Source: JBBROS01 sp963752225 (GTDB lineage Bacteria > Pseudomonadota > Alphaproteobacteria > Acetobacterales > Acetobacteraceae). From it: a stretch of 64,000 bases of DNA. The translations under genes were made by a program, and so were the position numbers. Positions 8,547 through 15,937 of the stretch are shown here, one piece after another (position 1 is the first letter of the stretch; every line of letters starts with the position of its first letter). Where the stretch lies: positions 620,001-684,000 of the forward strand of contig CAVVXS010000009.1 in the NCBI GenBank assembly GCA_963752225.1, given 5' to 3'. Below the pieces are notes generated by a model. The model did no database searches, had not been told where the DNA came from, and saw only the letters and a program-made list of their open reading frames with translations.

Positions 8547-8615
8547 GCCGTTCGGGAACGGCAAGTGGCGCCGTTCGGGATCGGCAACGGATGCCGTTCG
8601 GGAACGGCAAGTGGG
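8547..8615. repeat. Three-unit 23-bp tandem repeat of an interrupted palindrome
   Basis: Units start at 8547, 8570 and 8593, exactly 23 bp apart. Units 1 and 3 are identical over 22 bp; unit 2 differs at a few positions. Each begins with GCCGTTC-GG-GAACGGC, a 7-bp-arm palindrome (one mismatch in unit 2). The array lies between two divergent gene starts (8510 and 8652), a position suited to repeated operators. Confidence 0.9.
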
Positions 8616-8651
8616 GTGGAACCGTCCGCCCCGGCGTTTCGTTTGTAACGA

Positions 8652-10625
8652 ATGTCGTTCATCACGCGCCACCGCTGGCTGACCGCGTCCGGGCTGATCC
8701 TGGTCGGCCTCGTGCTCGCCCTGCTCCTGTTCCAATGGGACTGGCTGATCCCGATCGTGAACAAGCAGGCCTCCGCCGCACTCGGCCGCCCCGTCACCGT
8801 CACCCACCTGCACGTCCATCTCGGCCGCAACACCCGCATCGAGGCGGACGGCATCACGATCGCCAACCCGTCCGACTGGCCCGGCGGCGGCAACTTCGCG
8901 ACCGTCGAGCGGCTCGGCGTTGACATCCTCCCGTGGGACTACATCACCCATAAGCAGCTGGTCGTCCCGGTGATCGACGTGCAATCACCTAAGGTCGACG
9001 CGCAGCAACTCGCCGACGGCCGCGCGAATTGGAGTTTCTCCTCGGGCAGCGACAAGCCGGCCTCCCCGAGCACGTCGCCGGAGCCGAAACTCGGCACCCT
9101 GCGCATCGCCGACGGGCACGTGCACGTCCGCGACGCCAAGCTGCGCAGCGACTTCAACGTAGCGCTCGAAACGCAAGACAGCGCCGACGGCACCGGCCAG
9201 ATTGCCGCGCACGCCGACGGCACCTATGCCAATCAGCCGGTCACGGCTGAGTTCGTCGGCGGCGCGCTGCTGTCGCTGCGGGACGCCGGCAAGCCCTATC
9301 CGATCGACCTCAAGGTCGCCAACGGCCCGACCCGCGTCAGCTTGGTCGGCAGCGTGCAGAACCCGCTGGCCTTCGCCGGCGCCAACCTCAAGCTCGAGTT
9401 CACCGGGCCGGACATGTCGCTGCTGCTGCCGCTGACCGGAATCGCCATCCCGAAGACCCCGCCGTATCGGATCGCCGGCCAACTCGATTATGCCGATGGC
9501 GTGGTCAAGTTCGAGGACTTCTCCGGCAAGGTCGGCAGCAGCGACCTTGCCGGCAACTTCGAGGTGGACACCAAGCCAACCCGGCCCGTGCTGAACGCGA
9601 CGCTGCAATCGAAGCTGGTGGACCTCAAGGATCTCGGCGGCTTCATCGGCGCCGAGCCTGGCGATCCCGAGAAGGGGACCAAAAAGGCCGCAACGCCCGG
9701 CACGGGCAAGGTGCTGCCAAACGACCCCATCAGCTTGCCGAAGCTGAACGTGGCCGACGTGCACCTCCAGTACAAGGCGGCGCGCATCCAGGGACGGCGC
9801 CAGCCGCTCGACAACATGCGCGCCAACCTCGACATCGTGAACGGCGAGGTGAGCCTGAAGCCGCTCGCCTTCGGCATCGGCCAAGGCGACGTGAGCGCCG
9901 ACGTCACCTTGACCGAGAAATCCAACGCCGTGCACGCCCGGACCACGATCGACTTCCGCCGGATCGACGTCGACAAGCTGCTGGCCGCCACCGGCGTGGC
10001 GCGCGGCGCCGGCACTATCGGCGGCCAGGCGGTGATCGACGGCACCGGGCGCTCGACGGCGGACATCCTGGCGCACGGCAATGGCGAGCTGAAGCTGTTC
10101 ATGGGCAGCGGCGGCGACCTCAGCGCCTTGCTGGTGGACCTGTCCGGGCTGCAATTCGGCAACGCCTTCCTGTCGGCGATCGGCGTGCCGACCCGGGCCA
10201 AGCTGCAATGCCTGATCACCGATTTCGTGCTGCAGAACGGGGTCGCCAACGCCCGCACCATGCTGATCGACACCGACGAGGCGCGGGTCGGCATCACCGG
10301 TGACGTGGACCTGCGCTCCGAGAAGCTCGGCCTCGTGGTGAAGACCGAGGCCAAGCACTTCAGCATCGGCTCCTTGCCGACGCCGATCGACGTGAACGGC
10401 ACCCTCGGCGCGCCGAGCATCGCGCCCGAGGCCGGGCCGCTCGCGGTGCGCGGCGGGGCTGCGGTGGCGTTGGGCATCGTCGGCACGCCGCTGGCCGCCT
10501 TGTTGCCGACCATCCAATTCGGCACCGGCGAGGACAACGCCTGCGGCAGCTTGCTGCGCTCCGTTCAGACGCCGCCGAAAGTGGTTCAGCCGCCGGCCAG
10601 ACCGCGCGAAGGCTCCCGCCACTGA
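8652..10625 (+). CDS. AsmA family protein
   Basis: AsmA-like proteins are inner-membrane-anchored periplasmic proteins thought to bridge lipids to the outer membrane. The 657-residue protein starts with one membrane helix (about residues 10-27, LTASGLILVGLVLALLLF). Next come the typical N-terminal AsmA stretch LGRPVTVTHLHVHLGRNTRI and repeated beta-strand units. A C-terminal AsmA_2-like region reads LNVADVHLQYKAARIQG and later SEKLGLVVKTEAKHFSIGSLPTPIDVNGTLG, normal for the family. The start has no strong ribosome site. Its 3' end overlaps the convergent gene at 10586 by 40 bp. Confidence 0.92.
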   Translation: MSFITRHRWLTASGLILVGLVLALLLFQWDWLIPIVNKQASAALGRPVTVTHLHVHLGRNTRIEADGITIANPSDWPGGGNFATVERLGVDILPWDYITHKQLVVPVIDVQSPKVDAQQLADGRANWSFSSGSDKPASPSTSPEPKLGTLRIADGHVHVRDAKLRSDFNVALETQDSADGTGQIAAHADGTYANQPVTAEFVGGALLSLRDAGKPYPIDLKVANGPTRVSLVGSVQNPLAFAGANLKLEFTGPDMSLLLPLTGIAIPKTPPYRIAGQLDYADGVVKFEDFSGKVGSSDLAGNFEVDTKPTRPVLNATLQSKLVDLKDLGGFIGAEPGDPEKGTKKAATPGTGKVLPNDPISLPKLNVADVHLQYKAARIQGRRQPLDNMRANLDIVNGEVSLKPLAFGIGQGDVSADVTLTEKSNAVHARTTIDFRRIDVDKLLAATGVARGAGTIGGQAVIDGTGRSTADILAHGNGELKLFMGSGGDLSALLVDLSGLQFGNAFLSAIGVPTRAKLQCLITDFVLQNGVANARTMLIDTDEARVGITGDVDLRSEKLGLVVKTEAKHFSIGSLPTPIDVNGTLGAPSIAPEAGPLAVRGGAAVALGIVGTPLAALLPTIQFGTGEDNACGSLLRSVQTPPKVVQPPARPREGSRH

Positions 10626-10915
10626 ACACGGCGCCATTGCAGGCTCTGCGCGTTCAGCCCCGGCAGCCGATCCGGCGCTGCGACCACCAACTCGGCGACC
10701 GCGACGGCCCGGGCGAGGTCGGCGTCGGGCATGTGCCGGATCGCGGGGCGGCGGAAGGCCGCGTCCCAGCGCCCGCCGGCGGCATGGTCCAGGCATACCC
10801 GCATGAAGCAGTGGTCGGCGCGGATCGGCCAGCGTTCGGCGGCGGCCATGCCGGGCAGCACGCTGCGGGTCAGCGTGAGCCACCGCGCCACCAATGCGGT
10901 CCTGTCCACGCCCAT
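10586..10915 (-). CDS. Conserved hypothetical protein
   Basis: A 109-residue protein with a compact conserved-looking core: ALVARWLTLTRSVLPGM, WPIRADHCFMRVCLDHAAGGRWD, and LNAQSLQWRR. I recall short alphaproteobacterial proteins of this pattern (ADHCF...R..LD.A) that databases sometimes label GCN5-related N-acetyltransferase, but no acetyl-CoA-binding motif is visible here and I do not assign that function. Its start is only 2 bp from the divergent ligase-like gene, and its 3' end overlaps the AsmA gene by 40 bp. Codon pattern looks native. Confidence 0.7.
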   Translation of the reverse strand: MGVDRTALVARWLTLTRSVLPGMAAAERWPIRADHCFMRVCLDHAAGGRWDAAFRRPAIRHMPDADLARAVAVAELVVAAPDRLPGLNAQSLQWRRVQWREPSRGLAGG

Positions 10916-10917
10916 CG

Positions 10918-11421
10918 ATGACCGCTCCCCTGATCCTCACGCTCGGCTTCCATCCCGACGACCAAGCGCGCTTCGACGCCTTGCGGCAGATGCACTTCCC
11001 GACCGAGCGCAACCTGATCCCGGCGCACCTGACCCTGTTCCATCATCTGCCCGGCGCGGAGGCCGCGGCGGCGACGGACAGCCTCGCCGTCACCGCCCGC
11101 GCGCAGCCCGGCTTCCCCGTGTCGGTCGACGGCCTGCGCTCGCTCGGACGCGGCGTCGCCTATAGCTTGGCGTCCCCCGCGCTGCTGCAACTCCGCGCCG
11201 GTTTGGCCCGGCATTGGCACGACCACCTGACGCCGCAGGACCGCCAAGGCTGGCGTCCGCACGTGACGGTCCAGAACAAGGCAAGCCCGACCGACGCCGC
11301 CGCGCTGCTCACGGCGATGCGGGCGGAGTTCACGCCGTTCACGGTGCGGGCCGAGGGCCTGCTGCTGTGGCGCTACCTCGGCGGACCCTGGGCGCTCGAA
11401 CGCCGGTTCGCGTTTGGATAG
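10918..11421 (+). CDS. 2'-5' RNA ligase / cyclic phosphodiesterase family protein
   Basis: A 2H-phosphoesterase of 167 residues. The two catalytic HxTx motifs are HLTLFH (near 41) and HVTVQN (near 118), separated by about 75 residues as in the family. The fold acts on 2',3'-cyclic phosphates or related RNA ends; the physiological substrate is unknown. I start at ATG 10918 because the N-terminus MTAPLILTLGF is family-like; an in-frame codon at 10894 would overlap the divergent gene. It faces the 109-residue hypothetical gene with only 2 bp between start codons. Confidence 0.85.
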   Translation: MTAPLILTLGFHPDDQARFDALRQMHFPTERNLIPAHLTLFHHLPGAEAAAATDSLAVTARAQPGFPVSVDGLRSLGRGVAYSLASPALLQLRAGLARHWHDHLTPQDRQGWRPHVTVQNKASPTDAAALLTAMRAEFTPFTVRAEGLLLWRYLGGPWALERRFAFG

Positions 11422-11430
11422 GGAACGGCC

Positions 11431-11586
11431 CTACCAGACGTTGAGATCGTTGACGGCGGGCGCCGCCGACTTGTTTTTGCGGTACTCGCGATACCACACG
11501 TTGAGCGAGACGATTCCGACCAGCCAGCCGGACAGCGCGAACGCCAAGGCGACGTGCAGCGCCCTCATCGCCGTGGTTCCGTCCAT
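11431..11586 (-). CDS. Small single-span membrane protein, hypothetical
   Basis: A 51-residue protein, MDGTTAMRALHVALAFALSG..., with one clear membrane helix (about residues 8-28) followed by a basic segment WYREYRKNKSAAP. The frame extends upstream to 11706 without resemblance to protein. I do not recognise the family. Support is the clean hydrophobic-then-positive pattern and the free intergenic position, so existence is plausible, not certain. Confidence 0.45.
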   Translation of the reverse strand: MDGTTAMRALHVALAFALSGWLVGIVSLNVWYREYRKNKSAAPAVNDLNVW

Positions 11587-11787
11587 CGCGTTCGGCGCGA
11601 TCCATGCCGGCGCCAGGTTTGCTCCGCCCCCGTCACGTCCAGCCGCCGCCCCCTGGCTCGCCCACCCGTTCCCCCCGCCGGTGCAGCGCTCGGGCGCACG
11701 CGACATCGTTGCGACTCCAGACTAGCATCGGCGCGCCGGAAGTGCACGTGCCGTGATCGTTCCGCGGCGAAAACTCTTACGAGGGGT

Positions 11788-12984
11788 CTAGGCGGCGGCC
11801 ATCACCTGCTTGGCGGCGGCGGAAGCCGCCTCGCGCTTGCCGAGCCGGGCCAGCAGCGGCACCTCGACGGCCCGATGGAACACGAGGCCGGCGCCGACCG
11901 ACGCCGATGCGAGGCCGAGGTAGAGCAGCGCGTGCGGCATCGGCATCCGCTCGTCGAGCGCCATGGCCAGCTTCGCCAGGAACGATAAGGCTACGAAATG
12001 CACGAGGTAGACGCTGTATGAGGCGTCCCCGAGGAACACCAGCGCACGCGGCACCCGGATTCGGCCGGACCGTTCCAGCCCGAGTGCCCCGAGCAGCAGC
12101 AGTGTGCTGCCGATCCCGTAAACGATCCCTCGCCCTGCCCCCGGCAGCCAACCCGCCCAAACCTCCTCGGCGCCGGCGCCGAAGAACAGGGCGGCGCCGA
12201 TCAACACGACGGTGGCCGGCAGCGGCGTCGGGCGCCGTCCCACGCTCCACGCCGCGCCGATCCCCATGCCGAACAGCAGGTGCATCGGCGAGAAGCAGAA
12301 GGCGAGCGGCTCCGGCATCGCCGCCCCGGCGAACAGGCTCACGACCGAGCCCGCCATCCAGGCCGCCATCACGACCGCGCCCAGGGTACGGTTGAGCACC
12401 AGTAGGGCGAACACGCCGTAGAACAGCACCTCGTGGAACAGCGTCCACGACACCGTCAGCACCACCGCGTTGTGCCCGAACAAATGCAGCAGCAGGACCG
12501 AGTCGAACAGGACGCCGGGCTCGCGCAGGACCGGGCTGCCGAAGCTGGGCACCAGGAAATAGAGCGGCACGACCAAGGCGAGCATGACCCAATAGACCGG
12601 GTAGATCCGGCGGAATCGTTTCCACAGGAACGGCGCCAGCTTGTGCTCGACCCCGATGTCGCGGCGGTGCGCGGCGAAGATGATGAAGCCGCTCAGGACG
12701 AAAAAGAACTCGACCCCGGCGTGGCCGAAGTTGAATGCCGGGCCGAACGGTTGATCGGGCCAATACCGGGCCGTTCGGAAAATCGAGATGTTGGTGTGGT
12801 ACAGCACCACGAGCAGCGCCGCGAAGGCGCGCAAGGCTTGCAGCACCCGGGAACTGCCCAGCCCGGCGTGACCGGCCCGTGACAGGGGGAATGCAGCGGT
12901 GGTCATGTCCGCAGCGATCCCGGCTGCCACGTCGGGGGATCGTCGGACGCGGTGAGCCTCACGGACGTCCTGTCGAACGGTCAT
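11788..12984 (-). CDS. Acyltransferase 3 family membrane protein (OafA/YrhL-like)
   Basis: These multi-span inner-membrane enzymes transfer acyl groups to surface polysaccharides or other glycans. The N-terminal signature is complete: LQALRAFAALLVVLYHTNI with the catalytic-type histidine, then FGHAGVEFFFVLSGFII and RFRRIYPVYWV. About ten hydrophobic helices follow, ending with DASYSVYLVHF. Of several in-frame starts, ATG 12984 has the best ribosome site (AGGAAAG 7 bases upstream), giving 398 residues; ATG 12906 would trim the N-terminus. It is monocistronic, downstream of an AT-rich promoter region. Substrate unknown; no polysaccharide cluster adjoins it. Confidence 0.92.
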   Translation of the reverse strand: MTVRQDVREAHRVRRSPDVAAGIAADMTTAAFPLSRAGHAGLGSSRVLQALRAFAALLVVLYHTNISIFRTARYWPDQPFGPAFNFGHAGVEFFFVLSGFIIFAAHRRDIGVEHKLAPFLWKRFRRIYPVYWVMLALVVPLYFLVPSFGSPVLREPGVLFDSVLLLHLFGHNAVVLTVSWTLFHEVLFYGVFALLVLNRTLGAVVMAAWMAGSVVSLFAGAAMPEPLAFCFSPMHLLFGMGIGAAWSVGRRPTPLPATVVLIGAALFFGAGAEEVWAGWLPGAGRGIVYGIGSTLLLLGALGLERSGRIRVPRALVFLGDASYSVYLVHFVALSFLAKLAMALDERMPMPHALLYLGLASASVGAGLVFHRAVEVPLLARLGKREAASAAAKQVMAAA

Positions 12985-13205
12985 GCACAACTTTCCTGTT
13001 TGGCGCTGCGACCGGATGACCCAGTCATTGCAAATGCTTCTGCTATTATTGCAGTGCACCACCAAACACAAATTGTTCACGTTTTCGTGACGATAAAGTC
13101 AATCCCAACATCAAGCTTTCACCTGTCCTACAATGGACAGACGAGTTCCCAATTGATCCCGTCCTTTATATCACGTGAAATTTCTGTCAACCCGGAATAG
13201 TGCAC
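12985..13205. promoter_or_regulatory. AT-rich intergenic region with two hairpins, upstream of the acyltransferase
   Basis: The 310-bp space 12985-13294 has no gene. Its part around 13020-13200 is strikingly AT-rich for this window. It contains TCACG-TTTT-CGTGA (13077-13090) and CTGTCC-TACAAT-GGACAG (13123-13140), both perfect inverted repeats. On the minus strand TTGTGT and TAATAG 17 bases apart could be a weak promoter for the acyltransferase. Low G+C suggests a promoter, a protein-binding site or a transferred fragment. Confidence 0.45.
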
Positions 13206-13294
13206 GGAACCTGAAACCTGCTCGCGATTTCATTGCGCCCACGCACGATCCGGCCCGAAGCCGCGCCGGCCCGCCGACGCATGCGCGTGGCCGA

Positions 13295-14077
13295 TCAGTC
13301 CGGCCGGGCGGGTGACCCCGCGGTGACGCCGCCGTCGATCACGATCGTCTGCCCGGTCATGAACCGCCCCGCGGCGGCCGCCAGGAACACCGCGGCGCCG
13401 GCGATCTCGTCGGGCTCGCCGATCCGGCCCAGCGGCGTGTCCGCCGTGCGCCGGCGCAGGTTCGCCTCGTCCTCCCACAGGGCCCGCGCGAAGTCGGTCC
13501 GCACCAAACCCGGCGCGATCGCATTGGCGCGGATCCCGCGCGGCCCCCACTCCACCGCCAGGTTGCGCACGAGCTGCATGTCGGCCGCCTTGGACACGGC
13601 ATAGGCGCCGAGCGTAGGCGTCCCGCGCAGGCCGGCGATGGAGGACACGATCGTGATCGTGCCGCCGCCGCGCTCGGCCATGCCCGGCGCGACCAGGTTC
13701 GCCAGCCACAGGTTGCTGCGGATGTTGGAGCCCATGATACGGTCCCAGGCGTCGTCGGAGATGGTCTGCATCGGCCCGAAATGCGGGTTGACCGCCGCGT
13801 TGCACACCATCGCGTCCACCTGCCCCCAGGCGGCGACGGCCTGCTCCACCAGCGCCTGGCACTCGCCTTTGCGGCCGATGTTGCAGGCCACCGCCATCGC
13901 CTCGCCGCCGGCCGCGCGGATCGCCGCCGCCACCGGCTCGCACGCCTCGGCCGAGCGGCTGCTGACGACGACGCGCGCGCCGTGCTGGGCCATGCGTTCG
14001 GCAATGGCGCGGCCGATGCCGCGGCTCGAACCGGTCACCACCGCAACCTGGCCGGTCAGGTCGAACAGATTGTCCAT
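13295..14077 (-). CDS. Short-chain dehydrogenase/reductase
   Basis: A classical SDR of 260 residues that would oxidise or reduce an alcohol/ketone pair with NAD(P). It has the Rossmann motif TGSSRGIG, the variant NAAVN in place of NNAG, catalytic serine in IVSSIAG, YAVSK, and the C-terminal GRFMTGQTIVIDGG common to FabG-like enzymes. ATG 14077 was chosen because the GGGAG site is 8 bases upstream; ATG 14083, two codons earlier, is too close to it. It is transcribed away from uppP across a 158-bp region with a 14-bp tandem repeat. Substrate unknown. Confidence 0.93.
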   Translation of the reverse strand: MDNLFDLTGQVAVVTGSSRGIGRAIAERMAQHGARVVVSSRSAEACEPVAAAIRAAGGEAMAVACNIGRKGECQALVEQAVAAWGQVDAMVCNAAVNPHFGPMQTISDDAWDRIMGSNIRSNLWLANLVAPGMAERGGGTITIVSSIAGLRGTPTLGAYAVSKAADMQLVRNLAVEWGPRGIRANAIAPGLVRTDFARALWEDEANLRRRTADTPLGRIGEPDEIAGAAVFLAAAAGRFMTGQTIVIDGGVTAGSPARPD

Positions 14078-14146
14078 GCGCATCGCTCCCGCTTGCTGCC
14101 CCGGCCACGCAATCGGCCCGGGCCCGCGCGGTCAAGTCCCGCGGCC

Positions 14147-14188
14147 GGTTCCCCGCGCCAGGTTCCCCGCGCCAGGTTCCCCGGGGCA
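14147..14188. repeat. 14-bp direct tandem repeat (three units)
   Basis: GGTTCCCCGCGCCA at 14147-14160 and 14161-14174, then GGTTCCCCGGGGCA at 14175-14188, followed by a partial GGTTC. It lies between the divergent SDR and uppP starts. It is probably a slippage array; a regulatory role is possible but unsupported. Confidence 0.8.
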
Positions 14189-14235
14189 GGTTCAAGGGCT
14201 TGCCAAGGCGGCCGGGTTCGGCCAGACGGGCGCGC

Positions 14236-15081
14236 ATGAGCACCTTGCAAGCCTTGTTCATCGCCGTCCTGCAGGGCGCGACCGAGTTGTTCCCGATCAG
14301 CAGCCTGGGCCACGCCGTCGTCGTGCCCGCCGTGCTCGGCTGGGACCTGGACCAAAAGGCGCCCGCCTTCCTGCCCTTCCTGGTGCTGCTGCACACCGGC
14401 ACCGCGGTCGCGCTGCTGGCTTACTTCTGGCGCGACTGGCTCGGCCTGTTCACCGGCGCCATCGGCCAAGGCGACCAGACCCGGGTGCGCGAAGCCCGGC
14501 GCATGCTGCTGCTGATCGTGGTCGCGACGGTCCCGGCGGTGATCCTGGGCGGGGCGTTCAACTCGTTCTTCAAGTCGCTGTTCGGCGCCCCGATCGTCGC
14601 CGCCGTGTTCCTGGTGGTCAACGCCGCCGTGCTGCTGTTCGGCGAGCGGCTGCGCGAGCGGGCCAGCCGGCTCGGCACCAAGCCCCTCACCCAACTGACG
14701 ATGCCCGATGCGCTCGCGGTCGGCTGCTGGCAATGCCTGGCGCTGATCCCCGGCATCTCCCGCGCCGGGGCCACCATCGTCGGCGGCCTGCTGCGCGGGC
14801 TCGACCACCAGGCGTCGGCGCATTTCTCGTTCCTGATCGCCACCCCGATCATCATCGGCGCCACCGTGCTCGAAGCGCGCCACCTGGTTGGCGCCACCGT
14901 GCCCGCCGGAACCTTCGAACAGGCCGCAATCGCCGCCGTTGTGGCCGGGATTACCGCTTGGCTCAGCACCGTCTTCCTGATGCGCTACTTCCGCCAGCAC
15001 GACCGCTGGGCGCTCAACCCGTTCGCCTATTACTGCGTCCTGTTCGGCCTCGGCAGCGTGGCCTGGCTGGCGCTGCGCTGA
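14236..15081 (+). CDS. uppP: Undecaprenyl-diphosphatase UppP (BacA)
   Basis: UppP recycles the lipid carrier undecaprenyl diphosphate to the monophosphate for cell-wall synthesis and gives bacitracin resistance. The 281-residue polytopic protein carries both active-site motifs: QGATELFPISSLGH (about 14-27; E and the SS-x-GH element) and PGISRAGAT (near 171-179). About eight hydrophobic helices are seen. ATG 14236 gives the family N-terminus MSTLQALFIAVLQG; a longer frame to 14200 is not supported. The stop overlaps the next gene start by one base (TGATG), so uppP and the esterase are probably translated from one mRNA. Confidence 0.96.
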   Translation: MSTLQALFIAVLQGATELFPISSLGHAVVVPAVLGWDLDQKAPAFLPFLVLLHTGTAVALLAYFWRDWLGLFTGAIGQGDQTRVREARRMLLLIVVATVPAVILGGAFNSFFKSLFGAPIVAAVFLVVNAAVLLFGERLRERASRLGTKPLTQLTMPDALAVGCWQCLALIPGISRAGATIVGGLLRGLDHQASAHFSFLIATPIIIGATVLEARHLVGATVPAGTFEQAAIAAVVAGITAWLSTVFLMRYFRQHDRWALNPFAYYCVLFGLGSVAWLALR

Positions 15082-15878
15082 TGCTGACCCGCCGCAAGCT
15101 GGCCGCCGTCGCGCTGGCGGCGCCGCTGCTGGGCGGCCTGGAGCGGGCGCCGGTTGCGGCCACGCCCATCAGCCGCATGGAAACCGGCTGGTGGCGCGCC
15201 CGGCACGAAGCCAAGATCGCCGAAGCCCGGGCCATGCAGGCCAGCGGCCGTCCGGTCGAGCTGGTCTGGCTCGGCGACAGCATTACCCAGGATTGGGAGC
15301 TGAACGGGCCCGATGCGTGGCGCACCTTCGCGCCGGTGTGGCAGCGCTTCTATGGCGACCGCAACGCGCTCAACCTCGGCTTCGGCGGCGACACCACCGC
15401 GCATCTGCTGTGGCGCATGGCCAACGGCGAACTCGACGGCCTGCGCCCGAAAGCGGCCGTGGTGCTGATCGGGGCCAACAACATGGGCCGGGTGCACTGG
15501 TCGGCCTCGCAGACCGTGGCCGGCATCACCGCCGTTTTGGACGACGCCCGCCGCCGCCTGCCGGGGGTCAAGATCCTGTTGCTGAGCGTGCTGCCCAGCA
15601 TTCGCAACCGCTACGTCGACCGCACCACCGAGGCGATCAACCACGAGCTCGCCGCCCGCTACGGCGGGGGCGCGAGCCCGGGCGTGACGTGGATGGACGT
15701 CACCCGGCTGTTCCTTCGCGACGGCGTGGTGGACCGCACCCAGTTCTTCGACGACCAGCTGACGCCGCCCAACCCGCCGCTGCATCCGACCGCGCAGGCG
15801 CAGGCGCGGTTGGCCGAAGCGATCGAGCCGACGCTCGCCGCCATGCTGGGCGACCGCAGCAAGGTGGCCGCGCGCTGA
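15081..15878 (+). CDS. SGNH/GDSL hydrolase, PAF-acetylhydrolase-like, exported
   Basis: An esterase or lipase-like hydrolase of 265 residues. A signal sequence with an N-terminal RRK (MLTRRKLAAVALAAPLLGG) suggests export, possibly by Tat. The SGNH blocks are visible: WLGDSITQDW (catalytic Ser), GFGGDTT (block II), LIGANNMG (block III Asn), and PPLHPTAQAQ near the C-terminus (catalytic His). The layout matches PAF-acetylhydrolase IB subunit-like proteins, which act on acetyl esters or acetylated sugars. It overlaps uppP by one base; an envelope role is an inference from that context. Confidence 0.92.
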   Translation: MLTRRKLAAVALAAPLLGGLERAPVAATPISRMETGWWRARHEAKIAEARAMQASGRPVELVWLGDSITQDWELNGPDAWRTFAPVWQRFYGDRNALNLGFGGDTTAHLLWRMANGELDGLRPKAAVVLIGANNMGRVHWSASQTVAGITAVLDDARRRLPGVKILLLSVLPSIRNRYVDRTTEAINHELAARYGGGASPGVTWMDVTRLFLRDGVVDRTQFFDDQLTPPNPPLHPTAQAQARLAEAIEPTLAAMLGDRSKVAAR

Positions 15879-15937
15879 TCGGACCGCTTCGGTAAGGTCA
15901 CTGGACAAGCGCCGCGGCGCCGCCGCAACGTGGCACG

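Noticed and set aside
8985..11012. 675-codon minus-strand frame opposite the AsmA gene
   Set aside because: No motif and antisense composition; the AsmA protein on the plus strand has clear family features.
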